Source: Cucumis sativus
Lineage: Eukaryota > Streptophyta > Magnoliopsida > Cucurbitales > Cucurbitaceae
Assembly (NCBI RefSeq): GCF_000004075.3
Contig: NC_026658.2
Location: 14,186,075-14,250,074 of the forward strand
DNA length: 64,000 nucleotides
Reading direction: 5' to 3'
Numbering within the stretch: the first letter of the stretch is position 1; every line of letters begins with the position of its first letter. The notes beneath the pieces are model-generated. The model did no database searches and had not been told where the DNA came from. It worked only from the letters and a program-made list of their open reading frames with translations. Shown one piece after another: positions 51,098-63,470 of the stretch. The translations under genes and the position numbers were made by a program.

Positions 51098-54000
51098 TCA
51101 GGTCTTGCAATAGAAGTGAGTTACGGTATTAGTGGCCGGAATAGAAGGCGGAATGTGGTGGTGGAGGAATGGCGGCAATGGAAGAAGATGGCGAGGGGAG
51201 GGCGGAGGAACAACGGCGGCCGGAGAATTAGAAGGGAATCCTGATGATGCTGCAGTGGAGAAGAAAGGGACTGAAGTTGCTCCGCCGTAGGGCACTGAGA
51301 TTGGCCGCCAACAACAGTTGGGTAAAGATTCAACTTCCATTTTCTTCTCCATTGCTCTCTCCTGATTATAACGAATGGTCACACGCAAAGAACAAGTATG
51401 AAATCCATACTTTTCTTTTTTCTTGTTTAAAAGACATTTTATTCTAAATGTTTGAAAACCACAATCAAAGAAATAATTAAAAAAAAAGCATAAACAGAAA
51501 TCCACACAATCTATTTAGCTACATCCTGCTAGAATGACAAATTATTAATAAATAATATAAGTTTTGATATAACTTAAACCATCAATCAATAAAAAAAAAA
51601 TTCTTTCTTTTTCGACAAATGTGAAGTGAAAAAATCAAACATAAACATCTAACCTCGAGTTCGTAAGCACAAGATTCTCAGTAAACTAACATATTTTAAT
51701 AATCAAGTTTTTGGTTGATGGACTACGACGAATTTAGCATCATATCAAATTTGTAACAATGGTCAACTATCAAATACTTTTCTTAAAATGAAAAATAAAT
51801 CAATAATAACATACAAATTATGGGAAACAAAGTGATAGTCATAAAAATACCTGGTAGGTAGGAAAGAAATTGGGAGGACTCAAAAAAGAAGGGTTTGCTC
51901 TTATAGCCATAGAAGCATGTTTCTCAGCAAGCTGCAACATAAAAAGAAAACAACATAAAATGGGTTGAAATAACATAGAAACTTTTTTAATTATAGAAAA
52001 ATAAACCAAAATATTTACGATATATATCAAAATTTCAGATCTATCAGTAATGAACACCGATGGAATCTAAAATTTTGCTACATTTTCAATGGTTCTCCGA
52101 AATTAGTTATATTATATTCATTAAATCAGAAATAACAACAAAGAATGTGATCAGAAAATAGCCTCACCATTATGAACTCAGATCTCTCAGAATTTGATTT
52201 ATTTAAGTTACACAAATTACTTGGAGCACAGCCATTAAGATTGTCCTTTTGATCTTCAGATGGACAAGGAGGAGCAATACCCAAGTTCAAGTCAATATCA
52301 CCCATGTCTTTTTTATCCAACCAAAAAAAGAAAAGCAATTTTAGAGAGAGAGTTTATATATTTATTTTATTCATGATTGCATATGAACAGTAATTATAGA
52401 ACGCATCAAATAAAACATATGGCAATGAACTGTATACTGAAAGTACTGTTTGTGTTTTTATTTGTCTTTCATGGAGTGTAAACTTTTGTTTAAGAACTAT
52501 AGAAGAAAAGGTAAAAAGTTCCTTTTTAACTTTGATGTAATAAATATATCTCAGTTTCTATCAGTGGATTAATTTAGACTATTTGTTGAGAATTTATAAC
52601 TATTTCACTTAGTTCCGTTCAAAGTTTAGCTAACTTAAAATTAATTAATAAAATTATCATTCTTAAAAAGTCTTACCATAATAACCAACAAAAATATAGG
52701 ATAATTCTTCCTAAGTAAGTCAAGAAAAATAGATAAAGATGGGTAAAATGAGCTTGACTCCATCATGTACGTCTTTAGAAGTCGAAGATTCAATCCTAAA
52801 AAATATACGAAGATTAAAAAAGATGAAAAATCACTAGAAAAATCATCTACTATCCATTTGATTAGAATGTTTCTCTCTAATATATATCAAATTAATTTCT
52901 AAATTTAAACAAGTTTTATATACATGTGAAAATTGTGCACAACAAATAAAAGGTTAGTATGGGAAAATGAGTTAGCTGAATACCTTGGTTTTCAGATTCA
53001 AAAGCAAGCTCCATCTCATAGGAACTTTGATCAAAATTGGTAACAGCTTCCCTTCCATTATATTTTATGGCAGCCTTATCATATGCTCTAAATTACAGCC
53101 AAAAAAAAGTGATGTCAAACAAAAGACATATTATATTTATCTTATGTTAAAAGAAAACCATGAAAAAGATATTTGTTGAGTTTAAATAAGAACTGTCTTT
53201 TCTGACCTTGCAGCCTCTATCTCACTATCAAACAGCCCAAGATACACATACCTGCACAAAACGCCCCAAAAATTACCATTACATACCGACTCAATGATTT
53301 CTTATTTGAGAAATGAAACCAGAAAATTAGGGTTTATTTTTTTACAAATAAGTGTATCAAAGTATCAAACAACATACAATTTCATATCAGTTGAGTTATG
53401 CTTATATTGATAAATTAGATATTTTTGTTTTCGGTTTCTAATTTTAGATTCTACATAAAATAATGAGCGTGTAGATTAGATCTTTAAAATCTTAATTAAA
53501 ATTTATTGTACTTGATTATAATATAACATGGAGAGTAGAAAAATATGAATGACTAAATTGAAAAGAATAAATACATGTCAACTATGGTTCTAACAGTGAG
53601 TAAACAATAGGTTCTTATATAATAAAAATCCATAATTTTAGAAATGACATTTCTAAGGACGTATTTGTATTGTATTGAACCATGTTATTAAGAGAAAAAA
53701 AGAAAATAAAGTTTTTCTCAATGAAAGGTTACTCCATTGGGTTCATCAAACACCAAAGAGACAGTAAAAAAATAAAACAAGAAATAAATATCAACAATGG
53801 CTGTAAAAGAGAAAAGAAGAAAGAAAAATTATGCTTACTTCTTCCCCAAGAACTGCCCCATTCGAGCTTCCCATCTCCCACATTTGTGCAGAGTAACACC
53901 TCTGTACTTAGAACTTCCTCTTGAAAATCCAGTGCTCTGCCTTCGAAGAATATGTACAAACTCCTCTTTACTAAAATTACCCATCTGCAAATCCACCATT

Positions 54001-54950
54001 GAAGCTCGAAATATAGAACTTCATAATCGAACTTCACAACATCATAAAATGGAAATCATTCTCAATCATATCTTCACCTGTTTAATTTCTTCATTATAGT
54101 CGCTGATATTGAAATTTATATCAGCGTGAACCCCTCGAAACTTTATTGCAGCTCGATCATAAGCCCTAAAATCAAAACCAAAAGATTTTAGGACCATTTT
54201 TCCCTAACACATTCAACACAGACATTTCAGTGAAATTTTCTACCTGGCTGCAGAATGAGCAGTATCAAAACCGCCTACAATAATCAAAAACTTATTACAA
54301 TCAACATTTGAAACACAAAAGGGGGTTTCTAAGAAATCGATAACTAGAACAAATGGAAGTTTTCGATTATACCCAAATAGACTTGTTTCCCACTATCCCT
54401 GTGCATAGAAACAACCGATTCATAAGCTTTAAACCCAGAAAAATGAATTGGAAATTGGTACAACTAAACAGAGCGATTATCGAACGATTTTACTAATTAC
54501 AAACCAGATATGCGATTCCCATCTCCCTGTTCTGCGATAATACGTAACCCCACGATACTGAGAGCTTCTTGATTTGGGGCCTCGCCGACCCTTTTTCGCC
54601 GGATGAGCAGATTTTTGAACCACGATTCCGTTAGTGGCTCTAACAAAATCAGAATCCGCCCATTTCCTTTGAGAATAGACATCGGAGGAAAACCCGCCGG
54701 CGACAGGAAACTGAGCCGTCCGGTCACGCTGATCGTCGTTGCTGTTATTGAGGATGCTGAAAGAGAAAGTGAACCCACAATCGGCGTTAGAAGAAGAGTC
54801 ATCATCGCCATTGACGTTGGAATGATCGGCGTTATGGACGGAGGATGAAATGGGACTCTCAACTCCGGAAGGGGAAAGATTGAAGGGATGTAAACCGGTT
54901 CCATCGGAAGTGAACTCTCCGGGGAGAATGCAGAGATTGAGGTCCAACAT
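51098..54950 (-). CDS. APETALA2/TOE-type transcription factor (two AP2 domains, miR172 target)
   Basis: Ten coding exons, minus strand: 54950-54505, 54398-54373, 54274-54244, 54165-54078, 53984-53839, 53251-53207, 53087-52984, 52307-52168, 51931-51851, 51361-51098. They sum to 1371 nt, 456 residues, all phases agreeing. The N-terminus MLDLNLCIL is the euAP2 motif 1 (EAR-like). A basic nuclear signal [13 protein letters not shown] precedes AP2 domain R1 (about residues 128-190: [53 protein letters not shown]). R2 (about 221-287) has [40 protein letters not shown] and [17 protein letters not shown] at about 299-305 is a second EAR-like motif. The last exon encodes TAASSGF at the miR172 site. 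EuAP2 proteins are mostly repressors controlling floral organ identity and flowering time. TOE3 or AP2 orthology cannot be decided by eye. Micro-exons of 26 and 31 nt inside R1 are usual for the family. Confidence 0.93.
51235..51255 (-). promoter_or_regulatory. miR172 target site in the AP2 last exon
   Basis: On the minus strand the site reads CTGCAGCATCATCAGGATT followed by CC, matching the well-known miR172-complementary sequence of euAP2 genes apart from a G:U wobble and end mismatches. It is in the frame that encodes Ala-Ala-Ser-Ser-Gly-Phe, as in other family members. miR172 represses these genes by transcript cleavage and translational block. Confidence 0.93.
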
Positions 54951-55009
54951 TGAAATCGAGTGAAAGAAGGCAAAAACAGAGTGGCTTATGTCACCTGAGA
55001 AAGGTTGTT

Positions 55010-55078
55010 CTATGAAAAAGGAGGAGTATTATGAGAATTGGAGGTTTGTGAAAGGAGGAATTGGGTAGAAATTTCCAT
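55010..55078 (-). other. Upstream ORF in the AP2 leader
   Basis: An ATG at 55078-55076 opens a 22-codon frame ending with TAG at 55012-55010, 60 bases before the main start. It lies in the likely 5' leader and could dampen translation; the transcript start is not known from sequence. Confidence 0.35.
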
Positions 55079-55459
55079 GAAGAAGGTAAGAGAGGGAAGA
55101 AGGAGAGGATATTGAGGAGAGTGTTTTGAGTTGTCAGTGGTCATCTTGCTTGCTTTTCATGGCTGCTCTGCTCTGTTCTGAAAATCATTTTAATTCCTCA
55201 CGTTATTTAAATAATCAAATGGGAAATGGCAAACTTTTTTGTTGGCGGAAGACAAAGGAGAGACACTACTATATATGTATATGTGTTTATATATATATAT
55301 ATATATTTTAAGAAGAATTTAATTACAATTTATTAATCCAATCATCGTTTCGTCTCTAGATATCTTGGAATAATGTATGTCCAAATAAAATAAAAACATA
55401 ATTCTTTCATCCTCCACCATCTGAGTGGAGTTAAGGTCATGATCGAATGACTAAATGCA

Positions 55460-55640
55460 AAAGTCTTTCGTTTCGAGACAATGTATAGTTGAGATTGAAT
55501 AAAACAAGATCGTGTATCATAATCTACAATATCGTTTAAATATGAAAGTCATAGTTTAAAACGAACTAATCGTATAGATTTACACCTTTGTCTTTCATTT
55601 CAGGCTATCTTTCCATGGTATGAAATCTACACAATCACGC
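55460..55640 (-). repeat. Dispersed hairpin-unit repeat, copy A
   Basis: Reverse complement of parts of the array at 60150-60580. Matching words include GAGACAATGTAT followed by TTGAGATTGAATAAA (near 55478-55504), GATC(G/A)TGTATCAT(A/G)ATCTACA, GTTTAAAT(A/T)TGAAAGTCAT and GTCTTTCAT(T/C)TCA. Order of the words agrees with an inverted relative that has lost some units. Confidence 0.75.
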
Positions 55641-58600
55641 ATGATCAATTTATTTCGTTTTAACTAGATAATCTTGGTATTTTATATTATGAATATGAGT
55701 TTATCAAATTTTTATTTGAATTCTTTTGTTATACGTGAAAATAACTCGAATTTTTTTAATCAATTTACAAAAGCAAGAGACCTATAGTTGATTGAAAAAT
55801 AATCGTCTTAACTATAACAACTTAAACCCGTATAATTACATATTTTTGGAGAGTAATATATGGATAGAAACACCAATGTTAAGAGTATATGAACCACATT
55901 GGAGAAATTGGTATGTTTAAAACCCTAAAGCACCTAACTGAGATGCAGCACTCAACTCTTTCTACTTTCTGCACTTTGTTTATCTTCCCATTCCCTTTTC
56001 CTTCATAACGTTGATTATTAGATTTATATATATTCTTTTCATGTCTAAGTTAGTACTCAAATCAAAGTAAGGGAAATTAAATAAAGAATTCACATTTGAT
56101 TGATGAAATGAAGCATTACATAGATAACGGTCCAATGAGAATTAAAGAGTGTGTGTGTGTGATTAAAGAAGAAAACAAAAGTGAAAGGAAACGAAAGGAC
56201 TACTCTTAATTGGATGCAAAAGATCGATTGATATTGACACTTAATAAATCATGGCCGAAAAACTAATTAGTTTAATAATTATCATTACTAAAAAAAAAAA
56301 CGTTTTAAAATATGATTGTTGAAGGACAAAACAAAAACAAAAAGAAGAGAGAGTGACATTAATGATCCTTTGAAAACCACGAAAGAACATCCTTAGTTTA
56401 ATTATCAAAATCCTTCAAATCCACCACCTTAATTACCCAAACTAATCAAGTTCTTAATTAATGGTTGAAATCTAAACCTTAGTACTTAAAAGAAATAGAA
56501 ATAGAAAAGTATTTTTGATGTTTATAGTTTCTTCTTTTAAATGAGTTAAAATTTGAAGAACCAAATTTAAATGTAAAGTTATTTTTGAATTTTAAAATTA
56601 TAAGTGCAAACACAATTGGTTGGTTTTAACTTTTAGGTTAATTTCATAATTAATAATTGTAAATAGTTGGATCCCATATTCTTCTATTAGTGCATTACAA
56701 TGATTCAATTAAACCTTAGTACTTAGATTTCATTGGTTTTTGTTGCTTTCTATTTTTCTTTTTAAAAAAAAAACATTTTTCATGTTTTGATTATGGGAAA
56801 GAGATACATTGTATGTGGTTCTCCTTAAACAAGAATTTCTTTTCTTCTTTCTTTAAACTAAAACTATATATATTGTGTTGAGAAATATTATAAATTATGA
56901 TGAGTTTCCTTTTCTGCAGTGTAGCTTCTTGGAAAATATTAGTTTGAGTTTGTACTTTTTTTTTCCCTTTTTGTGGGTGTCTTTCTTTTATGTCCAATCT
57001 CATTTCCTCAATGTGCATTTTCATAAAATAACATCAAACAATAAAAGATCTTTAATTGTTTTACCAAAAAATAATAATAATATGATATAGCAAATAATTT
57101 AAAATGTTTTAATGAAGAAGTAGTTTTCATAAACTGCAAATAATGATTGTAATTAATTACTTTTGAAATTAGGTCTTATAATTAACTTGATCTAGACATA
57201 TTAAGTTGTTTTGTATAAATTCGTTTTTTGAATTATTAGATTCAATGAACTCACCTATTGCTTTATTTTTCTATATATTTTCTAGACCAATTAGAAAAAA
57301 TTAGAAAAAAATTTAAATCACTTGAGATTCATTTTAGAATTTGCTAATAATTTAAATGACTTACGAGAGGAAAATGTAATTGTAATGATGATAATAATGG
57401 AAGTAGAAGCCAAATGAATGTATAATAGTACAACTCATATATAGTTCTAAGGTTCATGTGGGAATGGAATATATATGACTTTTTTTTCACTCAACATTCA
57501 TTTAATTTAAGGGTTAAAATAATATCATTTTGTTGTTTGAAGTTGAGTTTTAACCTTTATCCATTTTTATTTGTTCGATTTTAATCGGATTAGTTTCAAT
57601 AATCGGGCAAATTTAAATAATCTTAGATTTAGTATTTTTGAAGTTAAGATTTCTAACAATGTAGTTAAATAATAATAATAATACGTACGAAAAATATTTG
57701 AATATACTTTTGAAATGTAGGATAAAAATGGTAATAGAACTTTTTTTTTATGTTTAAATAGCTAAATTTAAAATTTATAAAAAAATTATAAACTAAAATT
57801 CAAAATTCAAAACGTAGAAACAACTTAAAAACAAATTCAATATAAGGTCCATAATCAAATTATAACTTTTTCTTAATTGAAAATTTGAAAGTCAAAATTA
57901 ATTGATTGGTCGTGGATTTAACTCTTTAATTTTTTTTTATTTTAATTTATCGATTTGGAATTTTGAAATTTCTCCAAATTGACACTAATCAACTAACTTC
58001 AATGTATCAATCAATGATGGACAAGTTAATGATAAATTCAAAGGTTTTATTTGGTGAACTATTGAAGAACAAAAAAATATGATGGAATTGGGAGCATATA
58101 TTAAATTAACATAACTATACATATATTTGATTTATCCTAAGTTCTACAATATATTCGTGAACAAGTTGCATTTGTCTCATTTGATAAAGAGAGTAAATAT
58201 ATAAATGGTAAAGCCCTCAAGTTGAATAATAATATCATCCCTCACTTGATCATACCTTAAAATAAAGCTCAACTTTGATCCATTTTTGTGTAAAGATATT
58301 GCTTTGAGAAGATTCATACATAATTCTATGCAATTTGAGAGAGACGTGACATTGATTTGATAACATTATTATTGGGAAATGATACACATTTCTTTCTTTC
58401 TTTCTTTCCTTTTCTAATTAACTTGTAAACCTAAGATTCTTCACTATCATATATATTATATATATGTTCTTGCTCTATTTATAGATTAAATTTCCGTTGG
58501 AGTCTCTAAGCTTTACGTGAAATATTATTTTAAAATGGATGTAATATGAGAACCTTTCGAGTGATCAACTAATCGATTCGATCATCCCAACATACCGTGT

Positions 58601-58732
58601 AGTGTTTTAACAAATTTTTGTTGTTAGGTATATGATCGCACTATTTGAGTGTTAAATTCAAATTAATAGAAATTTTTTAATAAGATTATAAGTAAAGAAA
58701 ATTAGACTAGATACCTGTCTCAAAACTGTTAA

Positions 58733-58835
58733 AAATATTTACAAGTATAGCAAAATTTCAAATTATATCAATATTAGATATTAATGATTGATGTGTCTAT
58801 CAATTGCTCAATGATAGATATTGATAGACTCACCG
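58733..58835 (+). repeat. Partial MITE-like copy related to 60650-60866
   Basis: Starts ATATTTACAAGTATAGCAAAA, like the end of the element at 60663 (TATTTACAAAATATAGCAAAA), and continues with TATCAAT and GATAGATATTGATAGAC words of the same type. The opposite end is missing. Confidence 0.5.
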
Positions 58836-59745
58836 ACGGATTTAGTATGAGTTCAAAGGGGCTAAAGCTCCCTCAACTTTAAGCTCTTTATATATATATA
58901 TAACTGAAACTATAAATTCACTCGTAAAGTTGTTATTGAGGCTACTCTCGACATATGTTTAAGCTTCATCTTTACATTCTTTTTTTATATTATTTTTACT
59001 GAATTATAAGTCCATCATTTACAAAATTCATCACCTAGACATGATTATTAAGATCTAAAATTTTTGTTATATTTTTGCATATATTTAAAAGATTATAGTA
59101 AACTTTCACACTTATATTACTGTGTAGAGAAATTATAATGACAACATCAACACTAAAAGATAATGCAAATTGTTTGTAAATAAACATTCCTCAAGTTTTT
59201 TTTTTTTTTTAATAAGAAAAAGGTCTAAACAAAAATAAATTTAGGCTTCAAAATATTATTTAATTACTACCAAACATGTATGCATGAAGACATAATAATC
59301 GTCTCTTCCTTAAGCTTAAAAGCCCTTCATTTGAAGAGAGAGACTTCACCAATGGCCCTTTCTCATGCTTACCCTAAAATAAACGTCGTGAAAACAAAGC
59401 ATAATGAAAACATAGATATCGAAAAAAATATAATATAAATAAAAATTTTTAAAAAATAAGTTTATTCAAAATGATCTCCACTAAACTTTACTTTATTTAG
59501 AATTTTAGCTAATATGTATGTCACTTACAAGTCCACTAAAAACGTTTAATTATAGGCAAACTGACAAGTAGGTGGTGAAAAGTAATGAATGTGTCATATT
59601 AAGACACATAAACAACAAATAAGATAGTTATCGATTGTCACTAATCAATAGAAATTAAACTAGAATGGATATCTATTTCACACTTATTATCGTAATATTT
59701 GTAATACATCATTTGTTTTATGGATTTGTATGTCATTAATTTCCA

Positions 59746-59747
<2 letters not shown>

Positions 59748-59784
<37 letters not shown>
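59748..59784. repeat. (TA)n microsatellite, about 18 units
   Basis: Uninterrupted alternating TA from 59748 to 59784. Confidence 0.9.
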
Positions 59785-59790
<6 letters not shown>

Positions 59791-60149
59791 ACCCACTTTT
59801 GTAATGTGATGTTTTCCTAAAAAGAAAAGAAAAGAAAAGATATGAAGGCATGAATTGTAGACTTGTAAGGTTTGGTTGAACATGCCTTAATAAAGCAAAA
59901 ATGATTTGATAAAGTTTAACCAATAGTCTTTTTATTTCATTAATAACCACCAAATAATAATAACACTAATAATACTATACCCACGTACTTTTTATTATTT
60001 TTTAATTATAAATATAAGGGTTTTTTTCTTTAAAAAAACAACTATTCGACAAAATATCTACATGGTATAAAACAATTTTGAAACCGGAAAAAGCCCACAA
60101 GTCCTACAATGTAAAATACCAAAATCAGTCAACACGCAGACAAAACACG

Positions 60150-60580
60150 GTCGTTTAGATTTTCATACACGATCTCGAGTATACAATGCACCGAGATGGT
60201 TTGAGATGAAAGACATGAGTGTAGATCTACACAATCTTGTACTTCATTTTAAACGATGACTTTCAAATTTAAACCATCATGTAGATCATGATACATGATC
60301 TCGATCCTTAGTTGCACCGAGATGCTCTGAGATGAAATAATTATTTGTTAATTCATTTGATCTCTAGTATTCAATACCTTGGGATGCAAGAATTTTTCTT
60401 TTAGTACGTAATTGGATCTCAGGTCTTAGTGACACCGAGATGAAAAAGTTCAACTTTTACTTTATTCAATCTCAAACATACATTGTCTCAAGATATTCCA
60501 AAATGAAAGATTTCTATCTTTAGTTATTTTATCTCGGACCTTAATTCCACCGAGATGACCTAGGATGAAAATGTCAAGGT
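60150..60580 (+). repeat. Degenerate array of hairpin-forming units, copy B
   Basis: About six related units at 60172, 60289, 60358, 60413, 60467 and 60530. Most have the form ATCTCg..., 15-20 bases, then caCCGAGATG and a second GATGAAA a few bases on. The clearest, at 60530, reads ATCTCGG...CCGAGAT and can fold as a seven-base stem. Spacing is irregular (about 54-117 bases). No protein coding is visible. Confidence 0.7.
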
Positions 60581-60649
60581 GTCAACGCATATATTTCAAG
60601 AAAATTTATAAAAAATTCATATTTAATTTAATAAAATTTTCACATATAC

Positions 60650-60866
60650 AACAAAAACTTGTCAAACTATTTACAAAATATAGCAAAAAGAAAAAAAATT
60701 TAATAAACTTCTATCAATAATAAACATTTATTTGTTCTATCGCTAATCATAGTATCAGTGATAGGCTTCTATTAATTTCTATCATCGATAGAGCGTCTAT
60801 TTGGACGGTAAGAAATATAAGCACTTTTACTATAAGTTGTAAATAGTTTGGCTCATTTTTCTATAT
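60650..60866. mobile_element. MITE with terminal inverted repeats
   Basis: CAAACTATTTACAAAATATA at 60663 pairs with TATAAGTTGTAAATAGTTTG ending at 60850 as an inverted repeat of about 25 bases with few mismatches. A weaker match extends outward on both sides (AAAAACTTG versus CAATTTTTC-like flanks), giving about 217 bases. The interior is full of TATCA/TGATA words (CTATCAATAA, AGTATCAGTGATAGGC, CTATCATCGATAGAG). No coding capacity, as expected of a MITE. Confidence 0.65.
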
Positions 60867-63356
60867 CTAAAATGCCTACGAATATTGACTTTCTCAAAAT
60901 ATTTATTATTTATACTTTATTTACCATAACTACATTTTTCTTCAATTATATTTCATATTTTTTTACAATACACCAAAATGCCAATGTAAATAACAATGTC
61001 AACCAAATATCATCAAATACGAAAATGTCAATAAATAATATAAACATATTAACAAAATCTTTTTGGTATGAATTTTGTGTTGGTAATGCAATTGAAGTTC
61101 TACGTTGGTTAAATAAGGTGATGATCGTGAGTGATACAAATAGAACGACTATCTCTATTGGTATGAGGTTTTTTAGAAGATCAAACAAAAACAAAGTCAT
61201 GAGAATATAAGTTTAAAGTGAAAAACATATAACGTTAGTTACTTATCATGTTGATTGAGTATGAAAATGTTAACCACGAAATGGAAGGAAAGCGAGTTAT
61301 ATTTAATGTTATGTTGATTTTGGGTAATTATAATTAAGTTTTAAGTGAATCAATTAACTATTAATATCAAGAAAGAATTGGTATCAAAGTACAACATCCA
61401 ATATTTTTCTTTATCAATAAAACAAAGGTAAAAAATATATAAGAATTACAATAATAGGAATATGTATTTGTTTGAACCCTACAATGACTACACCATTCAC
61501 TACATAAAGACTATTGGTTTCATTTAATTTGGCTCTTTTCCTACTTCACCAACTTGCTCATTTCTAAACTTACAACTTGTATATACAAGTGAACAAAGGC
61601 AACTAATTAATTAAAAGGGGATTGCTATATATATACATATATATAATATGAAGAAATGAACTTAAGAGTAAGACAAGGCTACTCTTTGAGAGGTCAAGAG
61701 GGTGACTTTAAATACACACTAATTGAACTATAAAAATAATGCCCTTTCAAAAAAGTGTATTTATATACATATAAAAAAAAAAAAAAGAGGGTTTTGAGAG
61801 AACAACTTGCAATTGAATAATTGAATTTATAAAAGAGGATTTTGAGTGAACTCAAATTTGTCAATTTTGTACATTTTTAAACACACCAATAATAATTATC
61901 TCTAGCTTTCAAATCATTTTAAAACTAAGATGTCTCTTAGAACTCTTTCGAATTGATCGAGAAGCTTGTTCATGAATTCTCTTCCATTTTTTCAGTTTTA
62001 CCACCACTTTGAGATCTCTTTTCTATTAATTCTTCAACACAATTGTTGATCCTGAATGCATGCATCTTTGTTTTCATTTTCCATTACATCAATAGATATT
62101 TTGAGCTAATTATTCTTTAGATACTATAGATAACTAAATTTCATTTTTCATTCGGTATAATAGTTACATCCTAATCTTTCTTCTATTTCTACTCCATTTT
62201 CAACACTTGCTTTTCAAAGGGTCTTTTCTCTCTTTTCTTTTTTGCTATTTTCTTAGTGTGTTCATGAATGCATGTTTATGAATTTTTTCATTTAGTATGG
62301 TGGTTATATCTTATTTTTCCTCTATCTTGTTAAAGGTTTCTTTTTTATTTTTTTTCTCAATATATCTTTGGGCAAAACGAAGTGTTCTTTGAATAAATAT
62401 GTTTAAACAGATAATCAAATCATAGTCCAGACATTTTAGCCCAAATTTTAACTTTATGAGCAACCAGAATGTCCAATTGGATGGCTGACCTGACTAGGGC
62501 TTTCTACTTAGAAAAGCTTATATTTATAAAATATCGATTGAACGAAATTAGTTACCATGAAAACAGATTGTTATTGTTACCATTCTAGAAATTTAGAGTC
62601 GTCAAAAGTACACATATACAAATATAATAAATGGTCATTGGTATATAGAATTTTTAACGCAGAAAATTATAATGAAAAAAACATGAAGATGGTTTAAATT
62701 AAATTTGGTTTTGTTGCAATGAAATAAGTATTACATAATATATTTGTTATATATTATTATTACAAGATAAATACACAAATTATGAGACGTATAATAACTT
62801 ATAATCAGCCTAATCTTTTCTGTAAATAGCTGTAACTATTTTTGTTGTTTATGGAATATCAAACACATTCTCAAAATGGAGGCACCTAAACTAGTCTTAG
62901 GGAACAACGTGAGACCTTCAAACTATTTTCAAATTGATTACAAAACAAAACAGGCTCTCAATCATAGTTCCTATATACCTCGCATGCAATGGTTGAACTA
63001 CAAAAATGCGTTTAAAAATCTAACAAACAGAAATCAAGACTTACCGGAAAATTAATATGCCATTGAAAAACAGAAGATAAGCATATCACAGTGCATATAA
63101 CATCATAAGGAAGAAATGATATAAAGCTGCACTCATTTGTAATTTCGGTTTAACTAACAAAGAGAAGCAATCTAGAGAAAAACGGGAGAGCAAAACGGCA
63201 AAAGTTAATTATCTATGTTATTTCACTCTTTGTTCTCCCAAATTACTTCCCTTCATAAACGCAATAACAATCAAAAGCAAGAATAACAACTCCTTGGCAA
63301 AATAGATTAACAAAAGTAATTAAGGTCTATGAGATTTTCAATAAAGAAAAACGAAA

Positions 63357-63470
63357 TTACTGGGAAACACCAAGCCATTTTGAGAAGTTCTCAAACTCTG
63401 TGTAATCGCTGTCTGAGATCATCGTCTGATACCAAGCCTTTCCTGCGGCTCTGATAGCAGTTGCATCCTC
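63357..63470 (-). CDS. Terminal exon of an unidentified gene running off the right edge
   Basis: On the minus strand an acceptor CTCACAG ends at 63471 and is followed by a 37-codon frame closing with TAA at 63359-63357. The peptide reads [20 protein letters not shown] then [17 protein letters not shown]; its balanced composition and codon use look like real coding, unlike the surrounding DNA. The exon starts in phase 0. I do not recognise the family. The upstream exons must lie beyond 64000 or in the 63471-64000 interval, where I could not find one. The 3' UTR would extend leftward from 63356. Confidence 0.6.
   Translation of the reverse strand, partial: EDATAIRAAGKAWYQTMISDSDYTEFENFSKWLGVSQ

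Larger units (their letters stand above)
55079..63356. other. Intergenic region with dispersed repeats
   Basis: Begins with the AP2 promoter. A TA tract lies at 55290-55306. The body is AT-rich with the hairpin-array repeats (55460-55640, 60150-60580), a MITE (60650-60866) and a partial relative (58733-58835), and a TA microsatellite at 59748-59784. The frame at 60848-61210 is low-complexity. From about 62750 the DNA is probably the 3' region of the gene at the right edge. No intact gene was found. Confidence 0.5.

Noticed and set aside
59748-59784. Long TA tract as an origin or matrix-attachment site
   Set aside because: A simple microsatellite explains it; nothing else supports an origin.
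60848-61210. 120-codon frame near the MITE
   Set aside because: Starts inside the MITE end, Asn/Ile/Phe-rich as expected of AT-rich DNA, and shows no domain.
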